A stretch of 64,000 nucleotides of DNA from assembly GCA_015709675.1 (NCBI GenBank), contig CP054182.1:2645448-2709447 (forward strand), given 5' to 3'. Each line of letters begins with the position of its first letter. Position 1 is the first letter of the stretch. Under the pieces are notes generated by a model that did not search any database, was not told the DNA's origin, and worked only from the letters and a program-made list of their open reading frames with translations. Source of the DNA: Ignavibacteriales bacterium. GTDB taxonomy: Bacteria > Bacteroidota > Ignavibacteria > Ignavibacteriales > Ignavibacteriaceae. Below, piece by piece: positions 27,627 through 35,653 of the stretch. The position numbers were made by a program, and so were the translations under genes.

Positions 27627-29222
27627 ATGATACCGCTCAGGATACACACCCACCACTCTCTGCTGCGCTCCGCGGTAGCAGTAAAATCACTTGTTGAAAA
27701 GGCAGCGGAATATAAACTTTCCGCGCTTGCAATTACTGATTATAATTCCATGGCCGGCTTTGTTCAGTTGGCCAAGGCCTGCAAAGAAAACAACATCAAG
27801 CCGATTTACGGAGTATATCTTGATGACCCGCAGAAACCGGAGCAGTATATCTGCCTGCTTGCCAAAAACAGGGAAGGGTATAATGATATATGCCGCCTGA
27901 TTACCTCCAGAAAACTGCAGACAGATTTTTCACTTGGTGCATCAATCAGGGGGCTCTCTTCTAACCTTTTTGCGTTCAGTGCTTCTCCTGAAATAGTTGA
28001 AAGCCAGAATAATAATCCCTTTTTTTTTGTTGAGCTGATTGATTCTGTCTATTATAAAAAGCAGAACAAAATTCTGTTTGATTATTGCGAAAAACATCAG
28101 CTCAGATATATTGTTTCACCTTCAGTATATTTTTTGCGGAAAGATGATTTTATTCTCTACCAGGTTCTTAATGCAATGCGCATCAAAGGTACGGTTGAAA
28201 ATCTTGAACCGGAATATCAGCATAATGATCTCTGGCTGAAAAATCCTTCTGATGTTGAGAAACGGTGGCAGAAGATAACAGGTGCATCTGAAAATACTGA
28301 ACTGATAGCAGAGCAGTGTTCTGTTGATATAGAACTGGGGAAATATAAATTCCCGGAATTTCAGCTTCCCGATGGGGAAGATGCCTATTCAAAACTTTAT
28401 GGCATTTGTTCAGCCGGACTGAGCAAAAGAAAAACCATTGACCGCCAGAAGGCAAATGAACGGCTGCTTTATGAACTGAGTGTAATAAAAGACCTGAAAT
28501 TTCTTGATTATTTTCTTGTTGTTTGGGATATCATTGAGTCGGCCAAAAAGCGCGGAATGTATTTTATTGGCCGTGGTTCTGCGGCTAACAGTATCGTTTC
28601 TTATGCTATGGGGCTTACAGGAGTTGACCCTCTTGAGCATGATCTTTATTTTGAAAGGTTTCTTAATAGGGGTCGGCTCTCTCCGCCTGATATAGATATT
28701 GATTTTTCCTGGAAGGAGCGGGATGAAATCATAAAGTATGTATTTAAGAAGTACGGGTACGAAAAAACCGCGATGATCTGCACTACGGTTACATTCCGCG
28801 GCCGTTCAGCATTCCGTGAAGTTGCAAAGGTATATGGATTTTCTGACAGGGAAATCTCAAAATTCAGTAAATTTATACCCTGGACTTCAGCCGCTAATTT
28901 ACCAGAGATTCATAACTTGTATCCCGAATCAAGAAATCTTCCATTTGACAAAGAACCCTGGAAATCAATCGTTCTGCTTGCCTCGCAGCTTGGCGGTTAC
29001 CCGAGGCATTTAAGCATACATCCGGGGGGTATTGTTATTGCGCCTGACAGAATTACCAATCATGTTGCGCTCGACTACGCACAGAATAAAGGACTGGGGC
29101 TTGTTGTTACGCAGACTGATATGTACAGCATTGAAGATCTCGGACTGGTAAAAATTGACCTTCTCAGCCAGCGCTCACTCGGCGTGCTTAAAACAACACT
29201 GACTATGCTTAACGAAGAATAA
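27627..29222 (+). CDS. Half-length DnaE-like protein: degenerate PHP domain and truncated PolIII-alpha palm
   Basis: A 531-residue protein homologous to the N-terminal half of bacterial DNA polymerase III alpha (about 1000-1200 residues). A PHP domain (about 1-225) is followed by the catalytic core with GRGSAANSIVSYAMGLTGVD and PDIDIDF. The three catalytic aspartates are present: D357, D359 and D511 (KIDLL). The protein stops 20 residues after D511, so the fingers, HhH, clamp-binding and OB parts are absent. The PHP metal site is degraded (TDY for TDH). dinB starts 6 bases later, so no lost 3' half is hidden downstream. Confidence 0.85.
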   Translation: MIPLRIHTHHSLLRSAVAVKSLVEKAAEYKLSALAITDYNSMAGFVQLAKACKENNIKPIYGVYLDDPQKPEQYICLLAKNREGYNDICRLITSRKLQTDFSLGASIRGLSSNLFAFSASPEIVESQNNNPFFFVELIDSVYYKKQNKILFDYCEKHQLRYIVSPSVYFLRKDDFILYQVLNAMRIKGTVENLEPEYQHNDLWLKNPSDVEKRWQKITGASENTELIAEQCSVDIELGKYKFPEFQLPDGEDAYSKLYGICSAGLSKRKTIDRQKANERLLYELSVIKDLKFLDYFLVVWDIIESAKKRGMYFIGRGSAANSIVSYAMGLTGVDPLEHDLYFERFLNRGRLSPPDIDIDFSWKERDEIIKYVFKKYGYEKTAMICTTVTFRGRSAFREVAKVYGFSDREISKFSKFIPWTSAANLPEIHNLYPESRNLPFDKEPWKSIVLLASQLGGYPRHLSIHPGGIVIAPDRITNHVALDYAQNKGLGLVVTQTDMYSIEDLGLVKIDLLSQRSLGVLKTTLTMLNEE

Positions 29223-29228
29223 CGCTGA

Positions 29229-30401
29229 ATGATATTTCATCTTGACCTTGATGCGTTTTTTGTTTCCGTTGAAAGGATACTTGACCCATCACTTAATGAC
29301 AAACCGGTGATCGTGGGCGGAGACCCTCACGGCCGGGGAGTGGTTGCCGCCTGTTCGTATGAAGCACGGAAGTTCGGACTCCACTCTGCCATGCCAATCC
29401 GCCAGGCCTACAGGTTATGCCCTCAGGGGATATATATCCACGGGCATCACGAAGAATACAGCAGGTATTCCGGTCTGGTTAAGGAAATTCTTCAGAGATA
29501 TGCACCCATACTTGAACAGGCATCTGTGGATGAGTTTTATATGGATTTCAGCGGCTGCGGAAAAATCTATGGCTCCCTTTTTAAACTGGCTACTGAACTT
29601 CAGGCCGTCATAAAAAAAGAAACCGGTTTGCCTTGTTCCATTGGAATAGGAGCAAATAAAACCATTGCAAAAATTGCCTCTGATTTTAATAAACCTGCCG
29701 GAATTACTTTTGTGATTAAAGGAAGAGAAAAAGAATTTCTTCATCCGCTTCCTGTTGAGGTAATACCGGGTGTCGGCAAAAAATTCCTGGCACAGCTTAA
29801 CGCAAGAGCGATATATAAGATTGGCGATGTGCTTAAACTTCCGCTTGATTTTATTACCTCTTCATTCGGTAAAGCGGGGATGGATTTATGGGAAAAAGCA
29901 CAGGGTAGGGGGAATACCATACTCACCGTTGAGCGTGAGCAAAAAAGTATTTCAAAAGAAGTTACCTTATCAAATGATTCATCGGACAAAAAAGAACTGA
30001 TAAAAGTGCTGTTTATGCTGACCGGAAGAGTCTGCCAGACGCTGCGTGATCAGTATTCGCTTGCATCAACCATCTCAGTAAAGATCAGGTATTCAGATTT
30101 TGAAACGGTACTCCGCTCCCACACCATAAAATCAACTGACGATGATCAGACGGTATTTGAAACCGCAAAAGAGTTGTTTGAAAATGCGTATCAGAGAAGA
30201 GTTGCGCTGCGCCTGATTGGAATAAAATTATCCAACTTTACTTCCTCAGGCCGTCAGGAGCAGTTATTTGAAGAAGTGCAGGAAAAGCGGGATAAACTCA
30301 TTGAAGCAGTGAATGTCCTGCGGGAAAAATACGGCTATTCCGCCCTGAAACTGGGAATTACGACAGATTCTGAGATAACGAAAAGATTTAACAAGGATTG
30401 A
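29229..30401 (+). CDS. dinB: Y-family DNA polymerase IV (DinB)
   Basis: Translesion polymerase of 390 residues. Catalytic carboxylates D6/D8 (FHLDLDAFF) and D101-E102 (SVDEFYMD) are intact, with the SYEARKFGL fingers motif and a phenylalanine steric gate. The helix-hairpin-helix VIPGVGKKFLAQL and the little-finger domain follow. QEQLF near residue 340 is a good beta-clamp-binding motif, so it should act at forks. It forms a two-gene unit with the short DnaE-like protein, recalling ImuB-DnaE2 mutasomes. No LexA-type box was found by eye. Confidence 0.93.
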   Translation: MIFHLDLDAFFVSVERILDPSLNDKPVIVGGDPHGRGVVAACSYEARKFGLHSAMPIRQAYRLCPQGIYIHGHHEEYSRYSGLVKEILQRYAPILEQASVDEFYMDFSGCGKIYGSLFKLATELQAVIKKETGLPCSIGIGANKTIAKIASDFNKPAGITFVIKGREKEFLHPLPVEVIPGVGKKFLAQLNARAIYKIGDVLKLPLDFITSSFGKAGMDLWEKAQGRGNTILTVEREQKSISKEVTLSNDSSDKKELIKVLFMLTGRVCQTLRDQYSLASTISVKIRYSDFETVLRSHTIKSTDDDQTVFETAKELFENAYQRRVALRLIGIKLSNFTSSGRQEQLFEEVQEKRDKLIEAVNVLREKYGYSALKLGITTDSEITKRFNKD

Positions 30402-30610
30402 ATGGGGAGATAAATCTCAGCTAAACAACAGCGATAGTATTTTTAAGAAGGAAAGTGAGGGGAAATGTATTGCAGATTATATTTGTGATTTATCTCACAC
30501 CTCTGCTCCTGAGAACAGAATTTTCTTGTACTAATTTTCTGACTTTGCTAATTTAGAGCAAATAATCATCAAAACAGGCGGAAACTTCCAATGCTTAAAA
30601 GAATTATCCA
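30402..30610 (+). other. Intergenic region at the border of the Rhs island
   Basis: About 209 bases with no convincing gene. An ATG at 30591 opens only a seven-codon frame (MLKRIIQ), which could be the stump of an original Rhs start. No terminator is visible after dinB. Confidence 0.4.
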
Positions 30611-31945
30611 ATGAAGAACGAACTCCCACTTGCATATCTTCTTGTTTACCCTCTCTCTATTGGTAATAAACTGAGTAATGATGATAATATGGGGTATTAT
30701 GAGGCGAACTACTCCACCGACAGCCGGGGCAACATAACCGCAGACGAATACCGTTCAACTTCTAACATTACCTATGACAACAGGAATTTGCCCTTGCAGT
30801 TCAGCGCAAACGGAACAACGGTCAAGTATTCATACGATGACAACGGCAACCGTATATATAAAGAATTTGGTACAACTAAGGAGTTTTACCTTCGTGATCA
30901 TACTGGTCAGGAACTTGCAATATTCAAAGTTAGCGGGAGTTCAGATACGCTCATGTTTTATAACATTTACGGTCTTGGCTTGGAAGGCAGAGCAGAGCAA
31001 ACCTGGAGTTGGAACTATGAAACCGAACCACCGCAGATTGAACGGAGTGAGGAGCCGATATTTTATATCAAAGACCATCTGGGCACCATACGGGTGACCA
31101 TAAATAAACAAGGCACCATTCTATTTGCAGCAGACTACTGGCCTTACGGCGAAAAAATGGCAGAATATAACTCAGGAACCGGAACCGTACAGAGGTATAT
31201 ATTTACCGAAAAGGAACGCGATACCGAAACCGGCTACGATTATTTTGGAGCGCGGTTTTATGACAGTGACCTGGGCAGATGGATGACGGTTGACCCGCTG
31301 ATGGATAAATACCCCGGCTGGAGCCCTTATAATTATGTGATGGGGAACCCGCTGAGGTTGGTGGATCCGGATGGGATGAAGGTGAACGATGGCGATGAAG
31401 ATAAAAAGGATAAAGAGAAAAAAAATATAAATCTGTTGCAGGCTTTGTCAGATGCATGGTATGAACTTCAAATAACATTTACAGGTAGTGTTGTGAATCC
31501 AAGCGGAGGGAGTGAAATATCAAATCAAGCCGAGATAAGAAAGATCGTTTCAAGTGGAACAAAAGCAAAAGCAGTTAAGAAAAAAGTTGAAGAATCTGCC
31601 TATAAAGGATTGGAAGAAGTGGAAAATTATTCTGCCGAAACCTCAAGAATTGCAGGAGGAATTGCTTTATTTACGGTCTGGGCTCCACCAGTATCGGGTA
31701 CATTTTTTACTATCTCAAATATTTCAGGGAATATTAGTATGACAGCGGGAGTATTAAAGGCAGGTATATCACAATCATCATCTGATGGAATTAATGCAAG
31801 TGTAGATGCGGGAGTCTATTTCTTTGGGGCATTTATCGATCGAAAGATAGGAGCATCAAAAATTCTCTCCGATCAAGAAATAAAATTGACCAAGAATGTT
31901 TTTGGGAGTAGTTATAATGTGATAACTAATTCTTTAGGATTTTGA
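30611..31945 (+). CDS. Rhs-family protein, 5'-truncated, cassette A (hydrophobic C-terminal domain)
   Basis: A 444-residue protein with only the end of an Rhs shell: YD-type repeats (about residues 33-85), then KDHLGTIRVT, GYDYFGARFYDSDLGRWM and the core end NPLRLVDPDG near residue 256. After this junction comes a unique C-terminal domain of about 190 residues with a Gly/Ala-rich hydrophobic stretch (ETSRIAGGIALFT onward), possibly membrane-active. There is no signal peptide or N-terminal Rhs region, so it looks like an orphan 3' cassette. A two-helix membrane protein follows after one base and may be its immunity protein. Confidence 0.7.
   Translation: MKNELPLAYLLVYPLSIGNKLSNDDNMGYYEANYSTDSRGNITADEYRSTSNITYDNRNLPLQFSANGTTVKYSYDDNGNRIYKEFGTTKEFYLRDHTGQELAIFKVSGSSDTLMFYNIYGLGLEGRAEQTWSWNYETEPPQIERSEEPIFYIKDHLGTIRVTINKQGTILFAADYWPYGEKMAEYNSGTGTVQRYIFTEKERDTETGYDYFGARFYDSDLGRWMTVDPLMDKYPGWSPYNYVMGNPLRLVDPDGMKVNDGDEDKKDKEKKNINLLQALSDAWYELQITFTGSVVNPSGGSEISNQAEIRKIVSSGTKAKAVKKKVEESAYKGLEEVENYSAETSRIAGGIALFTVWAPPVSGTFFTISNISGNISMTAGVLKAGISQSSSDGINASVDAGVYFFGAFIDRKIGASKILSDQEIKLTKNVFGSSYNVITNSLGF
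31070..31170 (+). repeat. Rhs core repeat 1, copy A
   Basis: DNA encoding KDHLGTIRVT...YWPYGEKMAEY. Closely similar segments lie at about 34037-34136 and 35492-35590. The copies differ mostly at third codon positions. Confidence 0.8.
31232..31375 (+). repeat. Rhs core repeat 2, copy A
   Basis: DNA encoding GYDYFGAR...DPDG. It recurs at 32495-32640 and 34199-34340 with high identity, and homology stops just after DPDG in all three, the usual Rhs core/tip boundary. Confidence 0.85.
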
Positions 31946-31946
31946 T

Positions 31947-32153
31947 ATGTTGGTTGCAGATATAATTATTGGTTTTGTACTTTTAGGATCGCTCTATCTG
32001 GAATTTAAGGATCCAACTGCTGGGGTTGACGAAAAAGATTCTAATACTGATCTTGTATCCCGCATGGCTCAGTTTTCCATTAGAATAAAAACTATAAGTT
32101 TAATAGTAATAGGAATTATATATTTTATTATGCGATTATATACAATTTGGTGA
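31947..32153 (+). CDS. Small membrane protein, putative immunity of Rhs cassette A
   Basis: A 68-residue protein with two hydrophobic helices (about residues 3-18 and 49-65) and an acidic middle. It starts one base after the stop of Rhs cassette A. By analogy with Rhs-CT modules, a small gene directly after the toxin tip is the expected immunity gene, and a membrane protein would suit a membrane-active toxin. The family is unknown and the function is inference from position. Confidence 0.5.
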   Translation: MLVADIIIGFVLLGSLYLEFKDPTAGVDEKDSNTDLVSRMAQFSIRIKTISLIVIGIIYFIMRLYTIW

Positions 32154-32160
32154 TAACAAC

Positions 32161-32352
32161 CTGATTCTAGATTTAATTAACTTATTATTACTGGGATTAT
32201 GGATAATAGTTGCATATTATCTTGAACCTTTTAGAGAAGCAAAGCATTGGTCAGAGAAATTAAGATTCAGTTTAATTTGGTTTCAGATAGTAATGCTTTC
32301 TCTTAACTACATTGCTAAAGCCCTAAAATTGACAATACCAATGGATCAATAA
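32161..32352 (+). CDS. Possible small membrane ORF without a canonical start
   Basis: An open frame encoding about 63 residues with a hydrophobic N-terminus (LINLLLLGLWIIVAYYL) and a second hydrophobic segment. No in-frame ATG, GTG or TTG lies upstream of the coding stretch; CTG at 32161 or ATT at 32164 would be needed. It may be a decayed immunity or orphan gene. The alternative is chance AT-rich reading frame. Confidence 0.3.
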   Translation: MILDLINLLLLGLWIIVAYYLEPFREAKHWSEKLRFSLIWFQIVMLSLNYIAKALKLTIPMDQ

Positions 32353-32405
32353 CAAAATAGTCAGTTTTATAAAAGAATGTAAAAAATAGTGATTAATATA
32401 CCTAG

Positions 32406-33194
32406 ATGTTAATAGAAATATTGAAAGCATTAGCAATGAAGAATTTTGAGAAGAAACTCTCAACTTTCAATTCTCAACTTTCAACTTGTTCCGGCGGCTA
32501 CGATTATTTTGGAGCAAGGTTTTATGACTCTGACCTTGCCAGGTGGATGAGTGTTGATCCCATGGCAGATAAATACCCTGGCTGGAGCCCGTATAATTAT
32601 GTGATGGGTAATCCGTTGAATAGTATTGATCCAGATGGCAAGGAGGTACGACTAAATAACAGAAAGGATGCTGAAAGATTAGCGAAAGAGATAAACAAAG
32701 TACTTGGGGGAGAACACGTCTTTATTGTAGAAATCAAAATTAATGATGGGGATAATAATCAACACTATTTTAGGATTGATGCAAATGAAAGTAGTTTAGA
32801 TTGGGGAAAGGACAAATACTTATCCGCAGCTTATGATGTTTTTGCTTCTACAGAACACATTTACAATGTTGTGTTCTCAGAAACCGCTGATAATAGAGGC
32901 GGAGGGTATTATAGATCGGATGGTGAAAGCATAATTGGCCAAATCAACCGAAACGAGAATAATCATGATGTAGTGCTTTCAAAGAGTGAAGCCCAATACA
33001 AGAATGGGACAGTTGGGGTAGTATTTTTTCATGAAGCAGTTGGACACGGACACCCAGTTACAGGGAGTGAGTTTAATGGTAATGCAACCAAAATAAGTGA
33101 ATATTTTGGGTATAACAAGCATTTGTTTCACAAAGGATATGTTAAGGAAACTGGGTGGAAAAGTAGTCAGTTGAATCTTTGGCGAAGGAAATGA
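32406..33194 (+). CDS. Rhs-family fragment, cassette B (putative metallopeptidase-like C-terminal domain)
   Basis: A 262-residue protein holding only the last Rhs core segment (about residues 31-78, GGYDYFGARF to DPDG). A distinct C-terminal domain contains FFHEAVGHGHPV, with H209, E210, H214 and H216, near a HExxH zinc motif but with one extra residue between. The first 30 residues are translated from a TCAACTTTCAA-type repeat (32456-32487) joined directly to the Rhs core, so the native 5' end was replaced by recombination. The ATG at 32406 is formal; expression is doubtful. A membrane protein gene follows by one base. Confidence 0.6.
   Translation: MLIEILKALAMKNFEKKLSTFNSQLSTCSGGYDYFGARFYDSDLARWMSVDPMADKYPGWSPYNYVMGNPLNSIDPDGKEVRLNNRKDAERLAKEINKVLGGEHVFIVEIKINDGDNNQHYFRIDANESSLDWGKDKYLSAAYDVFASTEHIYNVVFSETADNRGGGYYRSDGESIIGQINRNENNHDVVLSKSEAQYKNGTVGVVFFHEAVGHGHPVTGSEFNGNATKISEYFGYNKHLFHKGYVKETGWKSSQLNLWRRK
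32456..32487 (+). repeat. S23-element-type repeat at the 5' junction of Rhs cassette B
   Basis: Two units of the CTCAACTTTCAA type. The same sequence family and orientation is seen at 36015-36044, right of the four-helix-bundle gene. Here it abuts the Rhs core directly. Confidence 0.7.
32495..32640 (+). repeat. Rhs core repeat 2, copy B
   Basis: Second copy of the GYDYFGAR...DPDG-coding segment; see 31232-31375 and 34199-34340. Confidence 0.85.
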
Positions 33195-33195
33195 A

Positions 33196-33915
33196 ATGAA
33201 AGAGCAAATTCAGTATTTTTTCTTATCAGCCGTAGTAATTCTAATAATAGTTCTTAACTATATCTATTTTAAAATTAGTCCTTCCGGAGAAATAGTTCAT
33301 TTAGTAGATGGATATTCAACATTCTTCGGAACAAGTAATGGTCTTGGAATTGATGGAATGTTTACTAAAGACTATGCAATATTTGGATTCTCTCCTTCAA
33401 TACTATTTATTATAGTTACAACAATATTTTTACAGAATAGCAAACTTCAGGAGAAAATAAGCAAATCAAATAGTGAGAATATTCAATTAAGCTCAATACT
33501 TGTAATTTCTTTAACTATTTTAACGATCTCGATACTTTGTAGCCCATATTTTGTAAGTATGAGATTTTTTGAAAATCCTTATTATTTTATCGTTATTGGA
33601 GTATTCTTCTGTTTTGTACTTACAAATATATTTAATATGAAAGATATTCTTGAGGGAGATGGTAATAGAATTATAAAGATTGGAATCACGAGTTTTTTAA
33701 TTGGGTGTTCATTAGCTATTGAAACTTCAAATTATTTTGATTTTTTTCATAATGAAGGAACAAATATTCACCGTGATATCAATGGTGCAATCATTGTACC
33801 TTATAATTTTATGTCTCATTTAAATTTACCTGGATATTTTTTATGGCGTGGATTATTATATTTTAATATTATAACCTTATTCTACCAATTATGCAGGATG
33901 TATAGCAAACGTTAA
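33196..33915 (+). CDS. Polytopic membrane protein, putative immunity of Rhs cassette B
   Basis: A 239-residue protein with about six hydrophobic segments and no recognised family. It starts one base after cassette B, the position expected for an immunity gene, although six-helix immunity proteins are less common for soluble peptidase tips. The gene is markedly AT-rich compared with the flanking housekeeping genes, which supports acquisition by transfer. Function is unknown. Confidence 0.5.
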   Translation: MKEQIQYFFLSAVVILIIVLNYIYFKISPSGEIVHLVDGYSTFFGTSNGLGIDGMFTKDYAIFGFSPSILFIIVTTIFLQNSKLQEKISKSNSENIQLSSILVISLTILTISILCSPYFVSMRFFENPYYFIVIGVFFCFVLTNIFNMKDILEGDGNRIIKIGITSFLIGCSLAIETSNYFDFFHNEGTNIHRDINGAIIVPYNFMSHLNLPGYFLWRGLLYFNIITLFYQLCRMYSKR

Positions 33916-33966
33916 GGAATATATAAACTTGAAATATAACGATTAAGGATAAAAATATTTTTTACG

Positions 33967-34899
33967 ATGTGCTGCGATAAAACCCGGATAGATTCTATTT
34001 TGATCGAGCGGAGTGATGAACCATATTACTACATCAAAGACCATCTGGGTACCATACGAGTTACTTTGAATAAGCAGGGTACGGTGGTGTTTGCCGCAGA
34101 TTACTGGCCGTACGGAGAAAAAATGGCAGAGTATGTTTCCGGAGGTACCGCCGCGCAGAAATATGTGTTTACAGAAAAAGAAAGAGATATTGAAACCGGT
34201 TACGATTATTTTGGCGCAAGGTATTATGACTCAGATCTGGGCAGGTGGATGACCGTTGACCCTTTGGCTGATAAATACCCCGGCTGGAGCCCGTATAATT
34301 ATGTGATGGGCAATCCGCTGAATAGTTATGACCCGGATGGACGGGATGTTATTGTATTGCTTGCGCCAAAAGGGGCTAATAGAGCCGGGCACTCTGCAAT
34401 ACTTATCGGGAATAGTAAAACAGGTTGGACTTATATATCCAAAAACGGTACACTGGAGGGAGAAAAAGATTTATATGGGAAGTCAGATTTTACTTATTTA
34501 GTACAAGAAGAAGGAGAAACTTTTAATCAATTCCTTGCAGAAGTTGAGGACAGGGATAGGCAAGATTATGAGGTGGGTTATTGGATGATTTCCGATACAG
34601 ACGAAGATAGAAAAATGATTAATGCAGCCTTAACAAATGCTAAGGAACTTTATAAATTGCTCACAAACAACTGCATGGATGTTGTTACAAAAGCTCTTGA
34701 GTCTATAGCATTACACGGTGGCCATGTCAACATGCCCATGAATGGGAATGGAATTAGTAGTGGTGTTACCTATAAAGACTATAATGCGATACCAAATATT
34801 CGATATGAAATTATAAAAGCTAATAATGTGGGATTTGAGTTAATCTTATCAAATGATACGGTTTATAAGAGAAAAAAAGCCGAAGCAGGGTTAGAATAA
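33967..34899 (+). CDS. Rhs-family fragment, cassette C (papain-like C-terminal domain)
   Basis: A 310-residue protein with Rhs core segments at about residues 24-56 and 78-125 ending DPDG. The C-terminal tip has GHSAILIG with H142, followed by GWTYISKNG, and later NNCMDVV with C236. A His followed much later by a Cys is the order of circularly permuted NlpC/P60-papain-like enzymes, so the tip is probably a peptidase, amidase or acyltransferase toxin. There is no signal peptide or Rhs N-terminus. A membrane-anchored protein follows 19 bases later. Confidence 0.65.
   Translation: MCCDKTRIDSILIERSDEPYYYIKDHLGTIRVTLNKQGTVVFAADYWPYGEKMAEYVSGGTAAQKYVFTEKERDIETGYDYFGARYYDSDLGRWMTVDPLADKYPGWSPYNYVMGNPLNSYDPDGRDVIVLLAPKGANRAGHSAILIGNSKTGWTYISKNGTLEGEKDLYGKSDFTYLVQEEGETFNQFLAEVEDRDRQDYEVGYWMISDTDEDRKMINAALTNAKELYKLLTNNCMDVVTKALESIALHGGHVNMPMNGNGISSGVTYKDYNAIPNIRYEIIKANNVGFELILSNDTVYKRKKAEAGLE
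34037..34136 (+). repeat. Rhs core repeat 1, copy C
   Basis: Copy of the KDHLGTIRVT...GEKMAEY-coding segment also found at 31070-31170 and 35492-35590. Confidence 0.8.
34199..34340 (+). repeat. Rhs core repeat 2, copy C
   Basis: Third copy of the GYDYFGAR...DPDG-coding segment; see 31232-31375. Confidence 0.85.
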
Positions 34900-34918
34900 T
34901 ATAAAATGCATATTTTAC

Positions 34919-35476
34919 ATGAAGTTAAAATCTTATTTGTTGGGCACGTTTATTTTTGCCGTAATACTTATAACTATTTATGTAATTGTGAATATTTATA
35001 CTTCTTATTTTGACTATGGTGGAGCAGGTTTATCAGATGATATTGAATTTTCAAAACGGCTCGGTGTATTTAGTTATGAGTATGTTGTTGAACCTGAAAT
35101 ATTAAAAATTGACAGCACTTTCACTCTTCGATTCGGAGAGGCATGGGCTGAAAAAAGTTGGGTTCACGGCAACTATTTTAAACCTGTAAAGGAACCTTCA
35201 CGTGATGAATGGAAGGGGTACACACTGTACATCGAAATAATAGAAACCGTGGACTTTTCAATAGAATTCTATAAAAAATATTCAGTGCATACGATAGACA
35301 ATGACTCTACAAAAAATAGTTTTGCCATGACATATGTAGGCGGCGAAAAAAGTTTTCTGAGAAGCTCTTTTCGGAAACTTGATAAAAATGAAATTATCAT
35401 TCATATAAAAGAAAGAAAGACGGACAGCACTAAAGCCGATAGGCGAACTGCTTTTTTCACCATACGAAAAAAATAA
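34919..35476 (+). CDS. Membrane-anchored protein, putative immunity of Rhs cassette C
   Basis: A 185-residue protein with one N-terminal membrane helix (about residues 6-27) and an exported beta-rich domain that includes a SFRKLDKNEIIIHI strand region. No family is recognised. It follows cassette C by 19 bases. A periplasmic anchored immunity protein would fit a cell-wall- or periplasm-acting papain-like tip, but this is inference from gene order. Confidence 0.5.
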   Translation: MKLKSYLLGTFIFAVILITIYVIVNIYTSYFDYGGAGLSDDIEFSKRLGVFSYEYVVEPEILKIDSTFTLRFGEAWAEKSWVHGNYFKPVKEPSRDEWKGYTLYIEIIETVDFSIEFYKKYSVHTIDNDSTKNSFAMTYVGGEKSFLRSSFRKLDKNEIIIHIKERKTDSTKADRRTAFFTIRKK

Positions 35477-35491
35477 CTATATTATTATATA

Positions 35492-35593
35492 ATGGATCAC
35501 TTTGGTACGATACGGGTAACTCTGAATAAGCAGGGGACGCTTGTGTTCGCAGCAGACTACTGGCCTTACGGTGAGAAGATAGCCGAGTATTAG
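35492..35593 (+). pseudogene. Rhs core remnant D (33 codons)
   Basis: Encodes DHFGTIRVTLNKQGT...YWPYGEKIAEY and then a TAG. This is a fourth copy of core repeat 1 that breaks off just where the AATTGAGA repeats (35601-35636) begin. The rest of the core, tip and immunity genes are missing, so it is a dead fragment truncated at the edge of the S23 element. Confidence 0.8.
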
Positions 35594-35600
35594 ATAGTTT

Positions 35601-35636
35601 AGAATTGAGAATTGAGAATTGAGAACTGATAATTTT
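35601..35636 (+). repeat. Left flanking repeat of the S23 gene
   Basis: Three tandem AATTGAG(A) units followed by AACTGATAATTTT. It is in inverted orientation to the repeat at 36015-36044, so the pair brackets the four-helix-bundle gene. Confidence 0.75.
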
Positions 35637-35653
35637 AAGCGGAATTAAAATCC

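Noticed and set aside
29200-29230. Split intein or frameshift as the reason for the short DnaE
   Set aside because: The end of the protein has no intein block and no cysteine at the junction, and DinB starts 6 bases later in a sound frame, so there is no residual 3' dnaE sequence to rejoin.
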